Notes under the pieces: generated by a model
Seen by the model: only the letters and a program-made list of their open reading frames with translations
The model's database searches: none
What the model was told of the DNA's origin: nothing
Shown: positions 8,418 to 15,612 of the stretch, piece after piece
How the letters are laid out: each line of letters opens with the position of its first letter
How positions within the stretch are numbered: position 1 is the stretch's first letter
Translations under genes and position numbers: made by a program
Origin: DAOUMU01 sp034409055
GTDB lineage: Bacteria; Chloroflexota; Anaerolineae; 4572-78; J111
Assembly (NCBI GenBank): GCA_034409055.1
Contig: DAOUMU010000105.1
Coordinates: 1 to 31,021, forward strand
Reading direction: 5' to 3'
Length of the DNA stretch: 31,021 bases

Positions 8418-9584
8418 ATGAAGAACAAAGTATCTATCGCTTTCTTAACCTTAGATTTTCTGGGAGGAAGTAGTCTTTCAATCAATTATTACATCGCCAC
8501 CTTACTTCAGTTTATTGATGATTTCTTTGAACTGGACAAGCTGACGATATTTTCCCATCAAGAAGAGGGTCGCGAAAATCGTTCTCTGGTTGAAACGATG
8601 AGCGACCATTATGTGATGGCCTATAGCCAAAAGGTGGACGTGGTTACAGTTAACTGTTTTGAGTTGAAAGATGGCCTGGATGCACTCAGGGCTTACGACT
8701 TAATCGTCAGTACAGTTTATCATTGGGGGAATGTCGTTGAAAAGCTCAAAGCCACCGGCCGGACCAGGCAAAAAGTTATCTATTGGTTACCTTCTATTCT
8801 GTGGCACGAATTTATTATCGACAAACAGCGCAAATGGTACCGGTTTGACTTTTTTATCGACCTGCAAAAGAAAATGGTGCAGTCTGCTGACCATGTGATC
8901 TTTAACAGCAGGAGTGACTCCTATAACGGATACAAATACTTTGGCGATTTGATAAGCAGCTCAACTGTTATTTACCCCGCTTCAATCTTGCCGGACGAAG
9001 AAAAAATCAGCCGCAGGCGATCAAATTTTGAAAATGACGATATAAAATTCGGTTTTGCTGGCCGGTGGGACTATCGAAAAGGTATATACCTTTTAGCAGA
9101 GAGTTTTTTTCACTACTTCTCTCAGGTTGGCCAGGCCTCTTTGTGCATCTTGTCCGATTTCAGTAACTTTGATGTGGGGTTTGATCCGTTTTTAGAAAAG
9201 GGGTTTTATTATTTGCATCAGTGCGGGGCGATTAAACTTTTTGACTGGAAGCGAGCCAGAAAGGAGTATTTAGGTTTTTTAAAGGCTTGTGATATCGTGG
9301 TGATGCCCAGTTTATACGACCCGTTTAATCTCATTGCTTATGATTGTATCTGTTTGGGGATTCCCCTCATCTTATCTCGATTTTGTGGGGTGGAAGAATT
9401 GGTCCGGGATGAGACAGATTTTGTCATAAAGATTAACCCCCTTGATACAGAAGAGATGTATACGGCGATGAAGCATATGGCCGAGAAAATAAAAACGGAA
9501 CCAGAGATGGATAAGGTGAACTTGGGCTACACTATCAATAATATGATAAAGCAAACCTTTGAAATTTATGCCACGTTGTTGTGA
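8418..9584 (+). CDS. Glycosyltransferase, GT4-like (GT-B fold)
   Basis: About 388 residues. The C-terminal half has the look of family GT4: FGFAGRWDYRKG opens the donor domain, and VVMPSLYDPFNLIAYDCICLG followed by PLILS and GVEELVRD matches the nucleotide-sugar-binding region. It would transfer a sugar from an activated donor at the membrane or in the cytoplasm; donor and acceptor cannot be told. The frame is open back to a TTG at 8364, but residues from there are encoded by an intergenic repeat, so I start at the ATG giving MKNKVSIAFLTLDFLGG. An ATG at 8400 is the alternative, and neither has a strong ribosome-binding site. The next ORF overlaps or abuts its stop. Confidence 0.8.
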   Translation: MKNKVSIAFLTLDFLGGSSLSINYYIATLLQFIDDFFELDKLTIFSHQEEGRENRSLVETMSDHYVMAYSQKVDVVTVNCFELKDGLDALRAYDLIVSTVYHWGNVVEKLKATGRTRQKVIYWLPSILWHEFIIDKQRKWYRFDFFIDLQKKMVQSADHVIFNSRSDSYNGYKYFGDLISSSTVIYPASILPDEEKISRRRSNFENDDIKFGFAGRWDYRKGIYLLAESFFHYFSQVGQASLCILSDFSNFDVGFDPFLEKGFYYLHQCGAIKLFDWKRARKEYLGFLKACDIVVMPSLYDPFNLIAYDCICLGIPLILSRFCGVEELVRDETDFVIKINPLDTEEMYTAMKHMAEKIKTEPEMDKVNLGYTINNMIKQTFEIYATLL

Positions 9585-9613
9585 TCGGTAAAGGAATTAC
9601 ATCTCAAAGAAAA

Positions 9614-10588
9614 ATGAGAGCCTTCCATGTTATGTGGTCACCCCCGGCCGGGTACCGGAATGCCCCAGGGATAAAATTCAAGACATCTGGTGGGGCGGAT
9701 AAGGCCTATTTTCAACTACCTGATTATGACCTCCTGCTAACGATACTGTCCATTCTGAAATGGCGGCAATTAAATGGACCGATCAGGCTGTATGGGGACT
9801 CCGTAGTAATTTCCCTGTTTGCCGAATTAGGCATATTGGAGCTTTGGGATGATTACAATACGGAGGTATTAGACAGTATCGATGGTAGCTCAATAAACCC
9901 CAGTCTGTTTTGGGCAGCCGGCAAATTTTTTGCTTACTTGAATGAGAAGACGCCCTGCGTGTCGCTTGATACGGACATGGTCGTATGGCGGAACCTGAAC
10001 CGGTTTTACGCAGGATTCGATTTACGGTTCACCCATTGGGAAGCTGTTAAGGGGTTAATATGGTACTGTCGCCGGAAGAATCTTAAGCGGCCGCCCAGCT
10101 ACAGCTTTAAGCGAGCCTGGAATTGGGGCCAGACAATGGCGGCCAATGCAGCCATCGTCTACTTTGGCCATCAGGCGTTTAAAGATTATTACGCTCGAGA
10201 AGCCATCCGTTACATGACCAACAATAGCCTTGGTCTCACTTTTTCCGACGATGTACGGCCTGAGCTTTTGTTCGCCGAACAGCGATTGTTAACGATGTGC
10301 GCCAGGGAAATGAATCTGGTGGCGCAACCTTTTCTGAGAGCCATCTGGAGTCCGGAGCGTTTGTGGTTTACTAAACATGATGAGAGGTTTAGCGAGTGGA
10401 TTTTCTTTCAGCTCAACAATCAGCCGCTTTTTACGCACGCCTGGCTCTACAAACGTTATATTAAGGATAATCTGGAGGCTCGACGCAACTATTGCCGTGA
10501 TTTGGTCAGGGCGATTATGTTTGAGTTTCCCGACCAAGCCCGGCTGTTAGAAAACATAGAAGGTATGCAGGATTATTTGCCAGGCTAA
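9614..10588 (+). CDS. DUF6734-like putative glycosyltransferase (GT-A-like)
   Basis: About 324 residues. A DTD motif in VSLDTDMVVW, after an N-terminal region resembling a nucleotide-sugar fold (PIRLYGDSVV), suggests a metal-dependent GT-A-type transferase. The overall pattern recalls the DUF6734 family, recognised only loosely. An upstream GTG (9581) overlaps the previous stop as GTGA, but the sequence becomes family-like at MRAFHVMW, with AAAGGAA and AAAGAAAA upstream, so the ATG at 9614 is preferred. It is the last gene of the malQ/radical SAM/glycosyltransferase run, and a hairpin repeat follows. The product is probably part of glycan assembly with its two neighbours. Confidence 0.65.
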   Translation: MRAFHVMWSPPAGYRNAPGIKFKTSGGADKAYFQLPDYDLLLTILSILKWRQLNGPIRLYGDSVVISLFAELGILELWDDYNTEVLDSIDGSSINPSLFWAAGKFFAYLNEKTPCVSLDTDMVVWRNLNRFYAGFDLRFTHWEAVKGLIWYCRRKNLKRPPSYSFKRAWNWGQTMAANAAIVYFGHQAFKDYYAREAIRYMTNNSLGLTFSDDVRPELLFAEQRLLTMCAREMNLVAQPFLRAIWSPERLWFTKHDERFSEWIFFQLNNQPLFTHAWLYKRYIKDNLEARRNYCRDLVRAIMFEFPDQARLLENIEGMQDYLPG

Positions 10589-10607
10589 GAAGCATAACTC
10601 GATGTAA

Positions 10608-10664
10608 GTTGGACAGACTGAAAGTCTGTCCAACGTAGGACAGGCTAGAAAGCCCGTCCTACGT
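10608..10664. repeat. Double-hairpin intergenic repeat
   Basis: Hairpin one has perfect 12-bp arms (10608-10619 and 10623-10634) around the loop GAA. Hairpin two has 14-bp arms with one mismatch (10633-10646 and 10651-10664). The two stems have related sequence (GGACAGACT and GGACAGGCT). They may end transcription of the glycosyltransferase genes, but there is no clear T run directly after the stems. The paired layout matches the repeat at 135-178. No convincing promoter for the NTPase genes was seen here. Confidence 0.6.
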
Positions 10665-10698
10665 TATCCATTGTTTTTACGATTTGGGCAAGAGGCTT

Positions 10699-11688
10699 AT
10701 GTCACATCGAAATAATATCAAAAGACTGATAACCAATTACAATCGTCGTTTGCAAAAACTTAAAGAGAAGCAGGCCTTACAAGGGATAGACGTTGACCCT
10801 GATGTCGTTATTGAAATAGAAGATATCGAAGTGGAAATTGAGAAGTTACAAGCAGAACTGAAAGAAATAGACAGTAGAGCAGAACCGCCTGCTGAGGTTG
10901 AGGTCATACCATCTGGGGGGGACCAGGGAAAACCTTACCGATTGAGCCGCCTGTCAGCTAATCGAGACGACGAACTCAGCCTATTTAAGCGGATACTGAC
11001 CGATCCGGAGGAGGAGCACATCTTGCTGATAGAAGCACCTGGTGGCCAGGGCAAATCTACCTTATTGAAGGAGTTTAGACATTTGTGCCCTCCAGAAAGT
11101 GTAGCCTTAATTGATCTGAAGGGCCAGGCGGTCGGCTTGCACGAAGTTTTCTCTGAAGTGTGTGACATCTTGGGTTGGCCTTACTTCCATATCTTTGCGG
11201 AGACGATCGGTACCATGACAAACACCACCATTCCTCTTGACACTTTCATCGACTCCTTAACCATTGAGGCCGCCCTGAAGGCCGATGACGAAAGTAGTCG
11301 CCGGGCTTACCGGCTCAGACTGAGCCGGGCTTTCTTTGAGGACCTACGTCGCCTCTCTGGCCGGCCTGTCCTGATTTTCGACACCTTTGAAGCGGCCCCC
11401 CCTGACGTAGCGGAGTGGTTTAGGGAAATCTTTCTACGTTATACACATCGTAACCCCAATCTGGTCGTGGTCATTGCCGGACGCACCGTACCGGCCGAAA
11501 CGGTTACCTGGAGTTGTCGTCGGCACACTTTACCCCCAATTGATGATCCTGTTCACTGGCAACACTACTGCAGGCAGGTCGGTCTGGTTCTAAAGAATGA
11601 ATGGATCGAGGCATATTGTGTCCTATTCAAGGGCCACCCCTATGAGATTGTCAAGGCCCTGGTTACGGTCGCTGGACAAGGAGGTTAG
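10699..11688 (+). CDS. Coiled-coil/STAND-type NTPase, module 1 effector or adaptor half
   Basis: A 329-residue P-loop NTPase. Residues 1-60 are charged and helical (LITNYNRRLQKLKEKQAL, then EIEDIEVEIEKL), like N-terminal adaptor segments on predicted bacterial conflict NTPases. Walker A is A113-x4-G118-K119-S120, Walker B is LIFD (225-228), a sensor-like arginine is R262 in VIAGR, and the STAND GxP motif is GHP (312-314). The protein ends 15 residues later, so the winged helix and repeats normally fused behind it lie in the next gene. The ATG at 10699 follows AAGAGG closely; a TTG at 10684 is possible. A paralogue with a TIR domain lies at 14269-15612. Inferred role: signal-transducing ATPase switch of a two-part NLR-like system. 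TAG stop. Confidence 0.8.
   Translation: MSHRNNIKRLITNYNRRLQKLKEKQALQGIDVDPDVVIEIEDIEVEIEKLQAELKEIDSRAEPPAEVEVIPSGGDQGKPYRLSRLSANRDDELSLFKRILTDPEEEHILLIEAPGGQGKSTLLKEFRHLCPPESVALIDLKGQAVGLHEVFSEVCDILGWPYFHIFAETIGTMTNTTIPLDTFIDSLTIEAALKADDESSRRAYRLRLSRAFFEDLRRLSGRPVLIFDTFEAAPPDVAEWFREIFLRYTHRNPNLVVVIAGRTVPAETVTWSCRRHTLPPIDDPVHWQHYCRQVGLVLKNEWIEAYCVLFKGHPYEIVKALVTVAGQGG
11678..11684 (+). promoter_or_regulatory. Strong Shine-Dalgarno site inside the upstream gene
   Basis: AAGGAGG ends six bases before the ATG at 11691 and lies within the last codons of the NTPase gene. It shows that the winged-helix/TPR protein is started independently rather than being the second half of a frameshifted fusion. 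Confidence 0.85.
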
Positions 11689-11690
11689 TC

Positions 11691-14225
11691 ATGAACGAAA
11701 ACGATTTATCGGGTGATCGCCTGTTAGCCCGTTTGCAAGCCGCCGAGACCGACGAAGAGCGAAGTTGGTTGGTGACGGAAGCCCTGCTCGAAAGTCTCTC
11801 CCAGGGACTGCAGGACGCTGCCTGGGCTGCTGCTGTGCCTCATTGGTTTGATGCCGACATTCTGGCGGCCTTGCTGGACCGATCCGTGGCCGAGGTCAAG
11901 CCTCTCTATACTGAGTTGCAGGATTTGCCTTTTGTCGAACCTTTCACCGCTCGGAGCGGTTACAATGTTCACGAAGTCACCCGGGCGGCTATGCTCGATC
12001 ACCTGTGGCGCGAGCGGCATGAGGCGTATCTCAACCTATCTACCCGTGCCGCTACTTACTTCGGCCAGCGCCAGGCGGATGTACCGGAGTGGCAAATTGA
12101 GCAGACCTACCACTTACTCATCAGCGATCCGAATGAAGGGGCTGATGCGTTGTGGCGTTTAGGGGACGACTGGGATAGATCCTTTCAGTATACGCTGGTC
12201 TATGCCCTGGCTCAGGCCGGATTGGAGCAGGTCGAAGCGGACCGCTTGCATGGTCGGGGACAAGGCTGGACCTATTTCTGGCAGGGCCAGGTGGAAAGGC
12301 GGTATTATCACCACCGGGAAGCGGTGACCGCCTTTCAGGAGGCCTTACACTCAGTTGACGGCGACCGGCAACTCAAAGCCGGTTGTATTAAAGCCCTGGG
12401 AGATGTGCACCTGAGATTATCCGAATACAAGGCGGCCCGGCGGCAATACGAGGAAGCGTTGCAGATTTATCGGGAGATGGGGGACAGACGGGGAGAAGCC
12501 GACTGCCTCAAGGGTCTGGCGGACGTACATACCAGTCTGTCCGAACACGAGGCGGCACGGGAGCGATATGCAGAAGCTTTGCAGCTCTACCGGACGATTG
12601 GCGACAAGCGTGGGCAAGCTAACTGTATCTACGAACTGGGAGATGTGCATATCAGGCAGTCCGAGTACGAGGCGGCGCGGGAGCAGTACGAGACCGCCTT
12701 ACTGCTCTACCGGCAGATTGGCAACAGACGGGGGGAAGCCAATTGCATCAAATCTCTGGGAAATGCCCATTTCTGGCAGTCCAATTATGAAGCGGCCCGC
12801 GAGCGGTATGAGGAAGCCTGGCCAATCTACCAGGTGCTTGAGGATAAATTGGGGGAAGCCGATTGTATCCTCTTTCTGGGGCACGTGCATATGACCCAGA
12901 CCGAATACGAGGCGGCGCGGGAGCGATACGAGCAGGCACTGTCTCTCTACCGGGAAATTGGGTCAAAATTGTGGCAAGCCGTCTGCATCAAATGCCTGGG
13001 GGACGTGCACATGAGACTGGCCGAATACGAGGCAGCGCGGAAGCGCTATGAAGAAGCCTTGCCCATTTACCGGGAAATTGAGGACAAATTAGGTGAAGCC
13101 GACTGCCTCCTGGCCCTGGGGTATGTGTACCTGACGCTGGCCGAATACGAGGCTGCGCGGAAGCGGTACGAAGCAGCGCTGCCGATTTGCCGGGAGATTG
13201 GCGATAAGTTGAGGGAAGCCAATTGCCTCCAGGGAGTGGGAGAGGTGTATCTGCGGCTGACCGAATACCAGACGGCGCGGGAGCGGTACGAAGCAGCGTT
13301 GTCAATCTACCGGGCCATTGGTTCGAAGATGTGGGAAGCCAACGGTCTCAAAGCGCTGGGGAACGTGCATCTGCGGCTGGCCGAATATGAGGCGGCACGG
13401 GAGCAGTATCAGGATGCGCTGCCGATCTACCAGGAAATGGGAGACAAACGGGGACAAGCCGACTGTTTCAAAGCCCTGGGAGACGTGCACCTGAAACAGG
13501 CTGAATACGAGGCGGCGCAGGAGCGGTACGAAGAAGCCCGGTCGCTTTATGAGGAGATAGGGTTCAAACTGGGAGAAGCGAACTGCATCCAGGCCCTGGG
13601 CGACTTGTACACTGCCCAAGAGGTGTACGACAAAGCAACGCAAATGCTGGAGGAAGCTGTCGGTCGCTACCACACTCTGGACGTGCCGAGCGCCGAGGCC
13701 AGTGCTCTGACCAGTCTGGCTGAACTGCACGAGGCCCAGGAGGCATATCAAGAGGCCATTGCTAGCCATAGCCGGGCGATGGCGGTCAATGTTAGTCCCA
13801 GGTGGTATTGCCACCGGGCCAGGGTCTACCTTAAGCTCGGTCAGGCTGAAAAGGCTAGCCAAGATATTGAGGCCGCCGCTGGCTTGCAGCCAGACTATCT
13901 CTACCTTTACCTCCGGCGGGGTGACCTGGCCTTATTACAGCAGGATTATCCCACCGCGGAAGCCAATTACCGGACCACGCTTGACCGTCATCCGCGCTTG
14001 AATGAGGCTCATTTTGGTCTGGGACAGGCTTTGCTTGGGTTGGGCCGTCCAGAGGAGGGGCTAGCGGCCTATCGGGCTGGACTGGAGTACACTTATATGG
14101 CCCGTGATTTGCGAGAGCCCCTCAAGCGGCTGGAAGCCTTACAATCAGACCAGCCCCACTTGTCCGGTCTGGCGGAAGCGTTGATCCTGCTGCGGGAGGC
14201 GAAGCAACGCATCAATGCAAAGTGA
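11691..14225 (+). CDS. Winged-helix/TPR-array protein, module 1 sensor half
   Basis: An 844-residue, probably cytosolic protein. Residues about 40-125 (AVPHWFDADILAALL, PFVEPF, HEVTRAAMLDHLW) match the winged-helix domain that follows the NTPase in STAND proteins. From residue 230 come ten 40-residue TPR units with no indels, consensus ADCIKALGDVHLRLAEYEAA then RERYEEALPIYREIGDKLGE, a diverged eleventh unit to 13697, and further irregular TPR-like helices to the end. TPR arrays bind proteins or peptides, so this is the likely sensor partner of the NTPase encoded two bases upstream. It has a strong ribosome-binding site. The ligand is unknown. An 852-residue paralogue is at 15602-18160. Confidence 0.88.
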   Translation: MNENDLSGDRLLARLQAAETDEERSWLVTEALLESLSQGLQDAAWAAAVPHWFDADILAALLDRSVAEVKPLYTELQDLPFVEPFTARSGYNVHEVTRAAMLDHLWRERHEAYLNLSTRAATYFGQRQADVPEWQIEQTYHLLISDPNEGADALWRLGDDWDRSFQYTLVYALAQAGLEQVEADRLHGRGQGWTYFWQGQVERRYYHHREAVTAFQEALHSVDGDRQLKAGCIKALGDVHLRLSEYKAARRQYEEALQIYREMGDRRGEADCLKGLADVHTSLSEHEAARERYAEALQLYRTIGDKRGQANCIYELGDVHIRQSEYEAAREQYETALLLYRQIGNRRGEANCIKSLGNAHFWQSNYEAARERYEEAWPIYQVLEDKLGEADCILFLGHVHMTQTEYEAARERYEQALSLYREIGSKLWQAVCIKCLGDVHMRLAEYEAARKRYEEALPIYREIEDKLGEADCLLALGYVYLTLAEYEAARKRYEAALPICREIGDKLREANCLQGVGEVYLRLTEYQTARERYEAALSIYRAIGSKMWEANGLKALGNVHLRLAEYEAAREQYQDALPIYQEMGDKRGQADCFKALGDVHLKQAEYEAAQERYEEARSLYEEIGFKLGEANCIQALGDLYTAQEVYDKATQMLEEAVGRYHTLDVPSAEASALTSLAELHEAQEAYQEAIASHSRAMAVNVSPRWYCHRARVYLKLGQAEKASQDIEAAAGLQPDYLYLYLRRGDLALLQQDYPTAEANYRTTLDRHPRLNEAHFGLGQALLGLGRPEEGLAAYRAGLEYTYMARDLREPLKRLEALQSDQPHLSGLAEALILLREAKQRINAK
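12378..13577 (+). repeat. Ten tandem 120-bp TPR-coding units
   Basis: Units begin at 12378 and recur every 120 bases exactly, ten times without an insertion or deletion; a diverged eleventh unit follows to 13697. Each encodes one 40-residue TPR hairpin. The near identity at DNA level should make the array prone to unequal recombination. Confidence 0.9.
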
Positions 14226-14268
14226 AGAAAAGGAGTACAAATCTGGACAGCCAAACGAGGGAAAGCGA

Positions 14269-15612
14269 ATGACTGGGTCTACTGTTTTTGTCTGTTATAG
14301 TCACCAAGACGAAAAAGAAAAGGACAGGTTATTAGTCCATCTGGACGTTCTACAAAAAAATGTTGGAATTGATCTATGGAGTGAGGATCGGACCGGCCCG
14401 GGTGCTGATTGGCAGGCCGAGATTGACCGGGCCATTGTTGAAGCCAGGATTGCTATTTTATTTATTACGGCTGATTTTCTGCGTTCAGATTTTCTTATAG
14501 ACAAAGTCGTGCCTACTCTCGTGAAGCGTCGCGAACAGGAGGGATTAATTATTTTTCCAGTGATTGCCAAGGCTTGTGCCTGGCGATCGGTTGATTGGTT
14601 AGTTAAAATGAAGGTTCGCCCTGAAAATGGTAACCCTATTTGGAGTGCTCCTGCTGACTACTATATTGATGAGGCCCTGGCTAAAGTTGCCGAAGAAGTC
14701 GCCTCTATCGTAAAAGTAGGAAAGTCTGATGAGGCATTAGCGAGTGGCATAGCCCTACTTTCTGAAACTGACATCATTAGATATAGGAGTGGGCACGAGG
14801 AATCTCATAAGGCCGAAATCGAGGTTGTATCACCCCAGGAAGAAGCAGTGCTTCGTTCGATAGCTGACCGAACGAATGAATTTGGTCAATTTAAACGGAT
14901 GCTGGCTGGTCAAACCGACGAACGCATTTTTTTACTTGAGGCTGGTGGCGAATGGGGAAAGAGTGAGCTGTTACGTGGTGTTTTTATGAAATATTGCTCA
15001 TTAACTGGCATTCCACATTTTTTTATAGACCTTAAAGGTAGCAGTATTGGTCTAGATGCAGTTCTTTACGAACTATGTAATAAGTTTAGAACCCAATCTT
15101 CTCGTTTTTTAGATTTGGTGGCGCGTCTGGCCCGACTCGAGCATGGCGAAATAATCGGTCGGTATGCAATCGCTGAAGCCTTGAAAACGCCGGATGAAAT
15201 TGGTTACACGCGCCAGGTGGTCCGGTTGACTGAGGTCTTGTTTAATGACCTGTGCACTCAATTAGAGCAATTGGTGCTGATTTTCGATACCTACGAGCAA
15301 GCAAACGACGATGTGAAAAGGTGGCTGAGCGAGCTATGCCTGCCTTACGCCCGTCCCCCGACCAAACTAATGATCGTCATTGCCGGACGCCAGAGGCCGG
15401 AGGTAGGGAGTGATCTGATGGCTTATTGCTACCCCTATTCGCTGAAGGGCGTGGTAGATGTAGAGGCCTGGGAACAGTTTGCCCAGAACCAGGGAATGTT
15501 GATGCCCCGCGAATGGATTGAAGGCTTCTGTGTAGCCAACGAGGGCCGGCCCGGTCCGATAGTAAACTTGTTGCAAAGTGTTCATCGCCAGAGAGGGAAT
15601 TATGCAAGGTAA
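14269..15612 (+). CDS. TIR-domain STAND-type NTPase, module 2 effector half
   Basis: About 447 residues. The N-terminal TIR domain (5-148) shows VFVCYSHQDE, DLWSEDRTGPGADW and ILFITADFLRSDFL. TIR domains of this family either cleave NAD or recruit partners, but here the usual glutamates read FLIDKVVP (75-82), so activity is doubtful. The NTPase has Walker A A225-x4-G230-K231-S232, Walker B LIFDTYE, VIAGR and a GRP version of the GxP motif, then stops. It is paralogous to the 10699-11688 protein over the NTPase part. The ORF is open to an ATG at 14215 overlapping the previous stop, but the ATG at 14269 follows GAGGGAAA and sits just before the TIR fold. It overlaps the next gene by 11 bases. 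The DNA up to about 15110 is visibly AT-richer than the TPR genes around it. Confidence 0.85.
   Translation: MTGSTVFVCYSHQDEKEKDRLLVHLDVLQKNVGIDLWSEDRTGPGADWQAEIDRAIVEARIAILFITADFLRSDFLIDKVVPTLVKRREQEGLIIFPVIAKACAWRSVDWLVKMKVRPENGNPIWSAPADYYIDEALAKVAEEVASIVKVGKSDEALASGIALLSETDIIRYRSGHEESHKAEIEVVSPQEEAVLRSIADRTNEFGQFKRMLAGQTDERIFLLEAGGEWGKSELLRGVFMKYCSLTGIPHFFIDLKGSSIGLDAVLYELCNKFRTQSSRFLDLVARLARLEHGEIIGRYAIAEALKTPDEIGYTRQVVRLTEVLFNDLCTQLEQLVLIFDTYEQANDDVKRWLSELCLPYARPPTKLMIVIAGRQRPEVGSDLMAYCYPYSLKGVVDVEAWEQFAQNQGMLMPREWIEGFCVANEGRPGPIVNLLQSVHRQRGNYAR

Noticed and set aside
11660..11700. Gene split explained by a sequencing frameshift or programmed frameshifting
   Set aside because: Both modules split at the same domain boundary with different overlaps, each downstream ORF has its own ribosome-binding site and ATG, and no slippery heptamer was seen.
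13302..13862. Long minus-strand ORF of 186 codons (and similar ones) inside the TPR genes
   Set aside because: It is antisense to a highly regular TPR-coding array; the regular codons keep the opposite strand open. It has no recognisable domain and no separate start signals.
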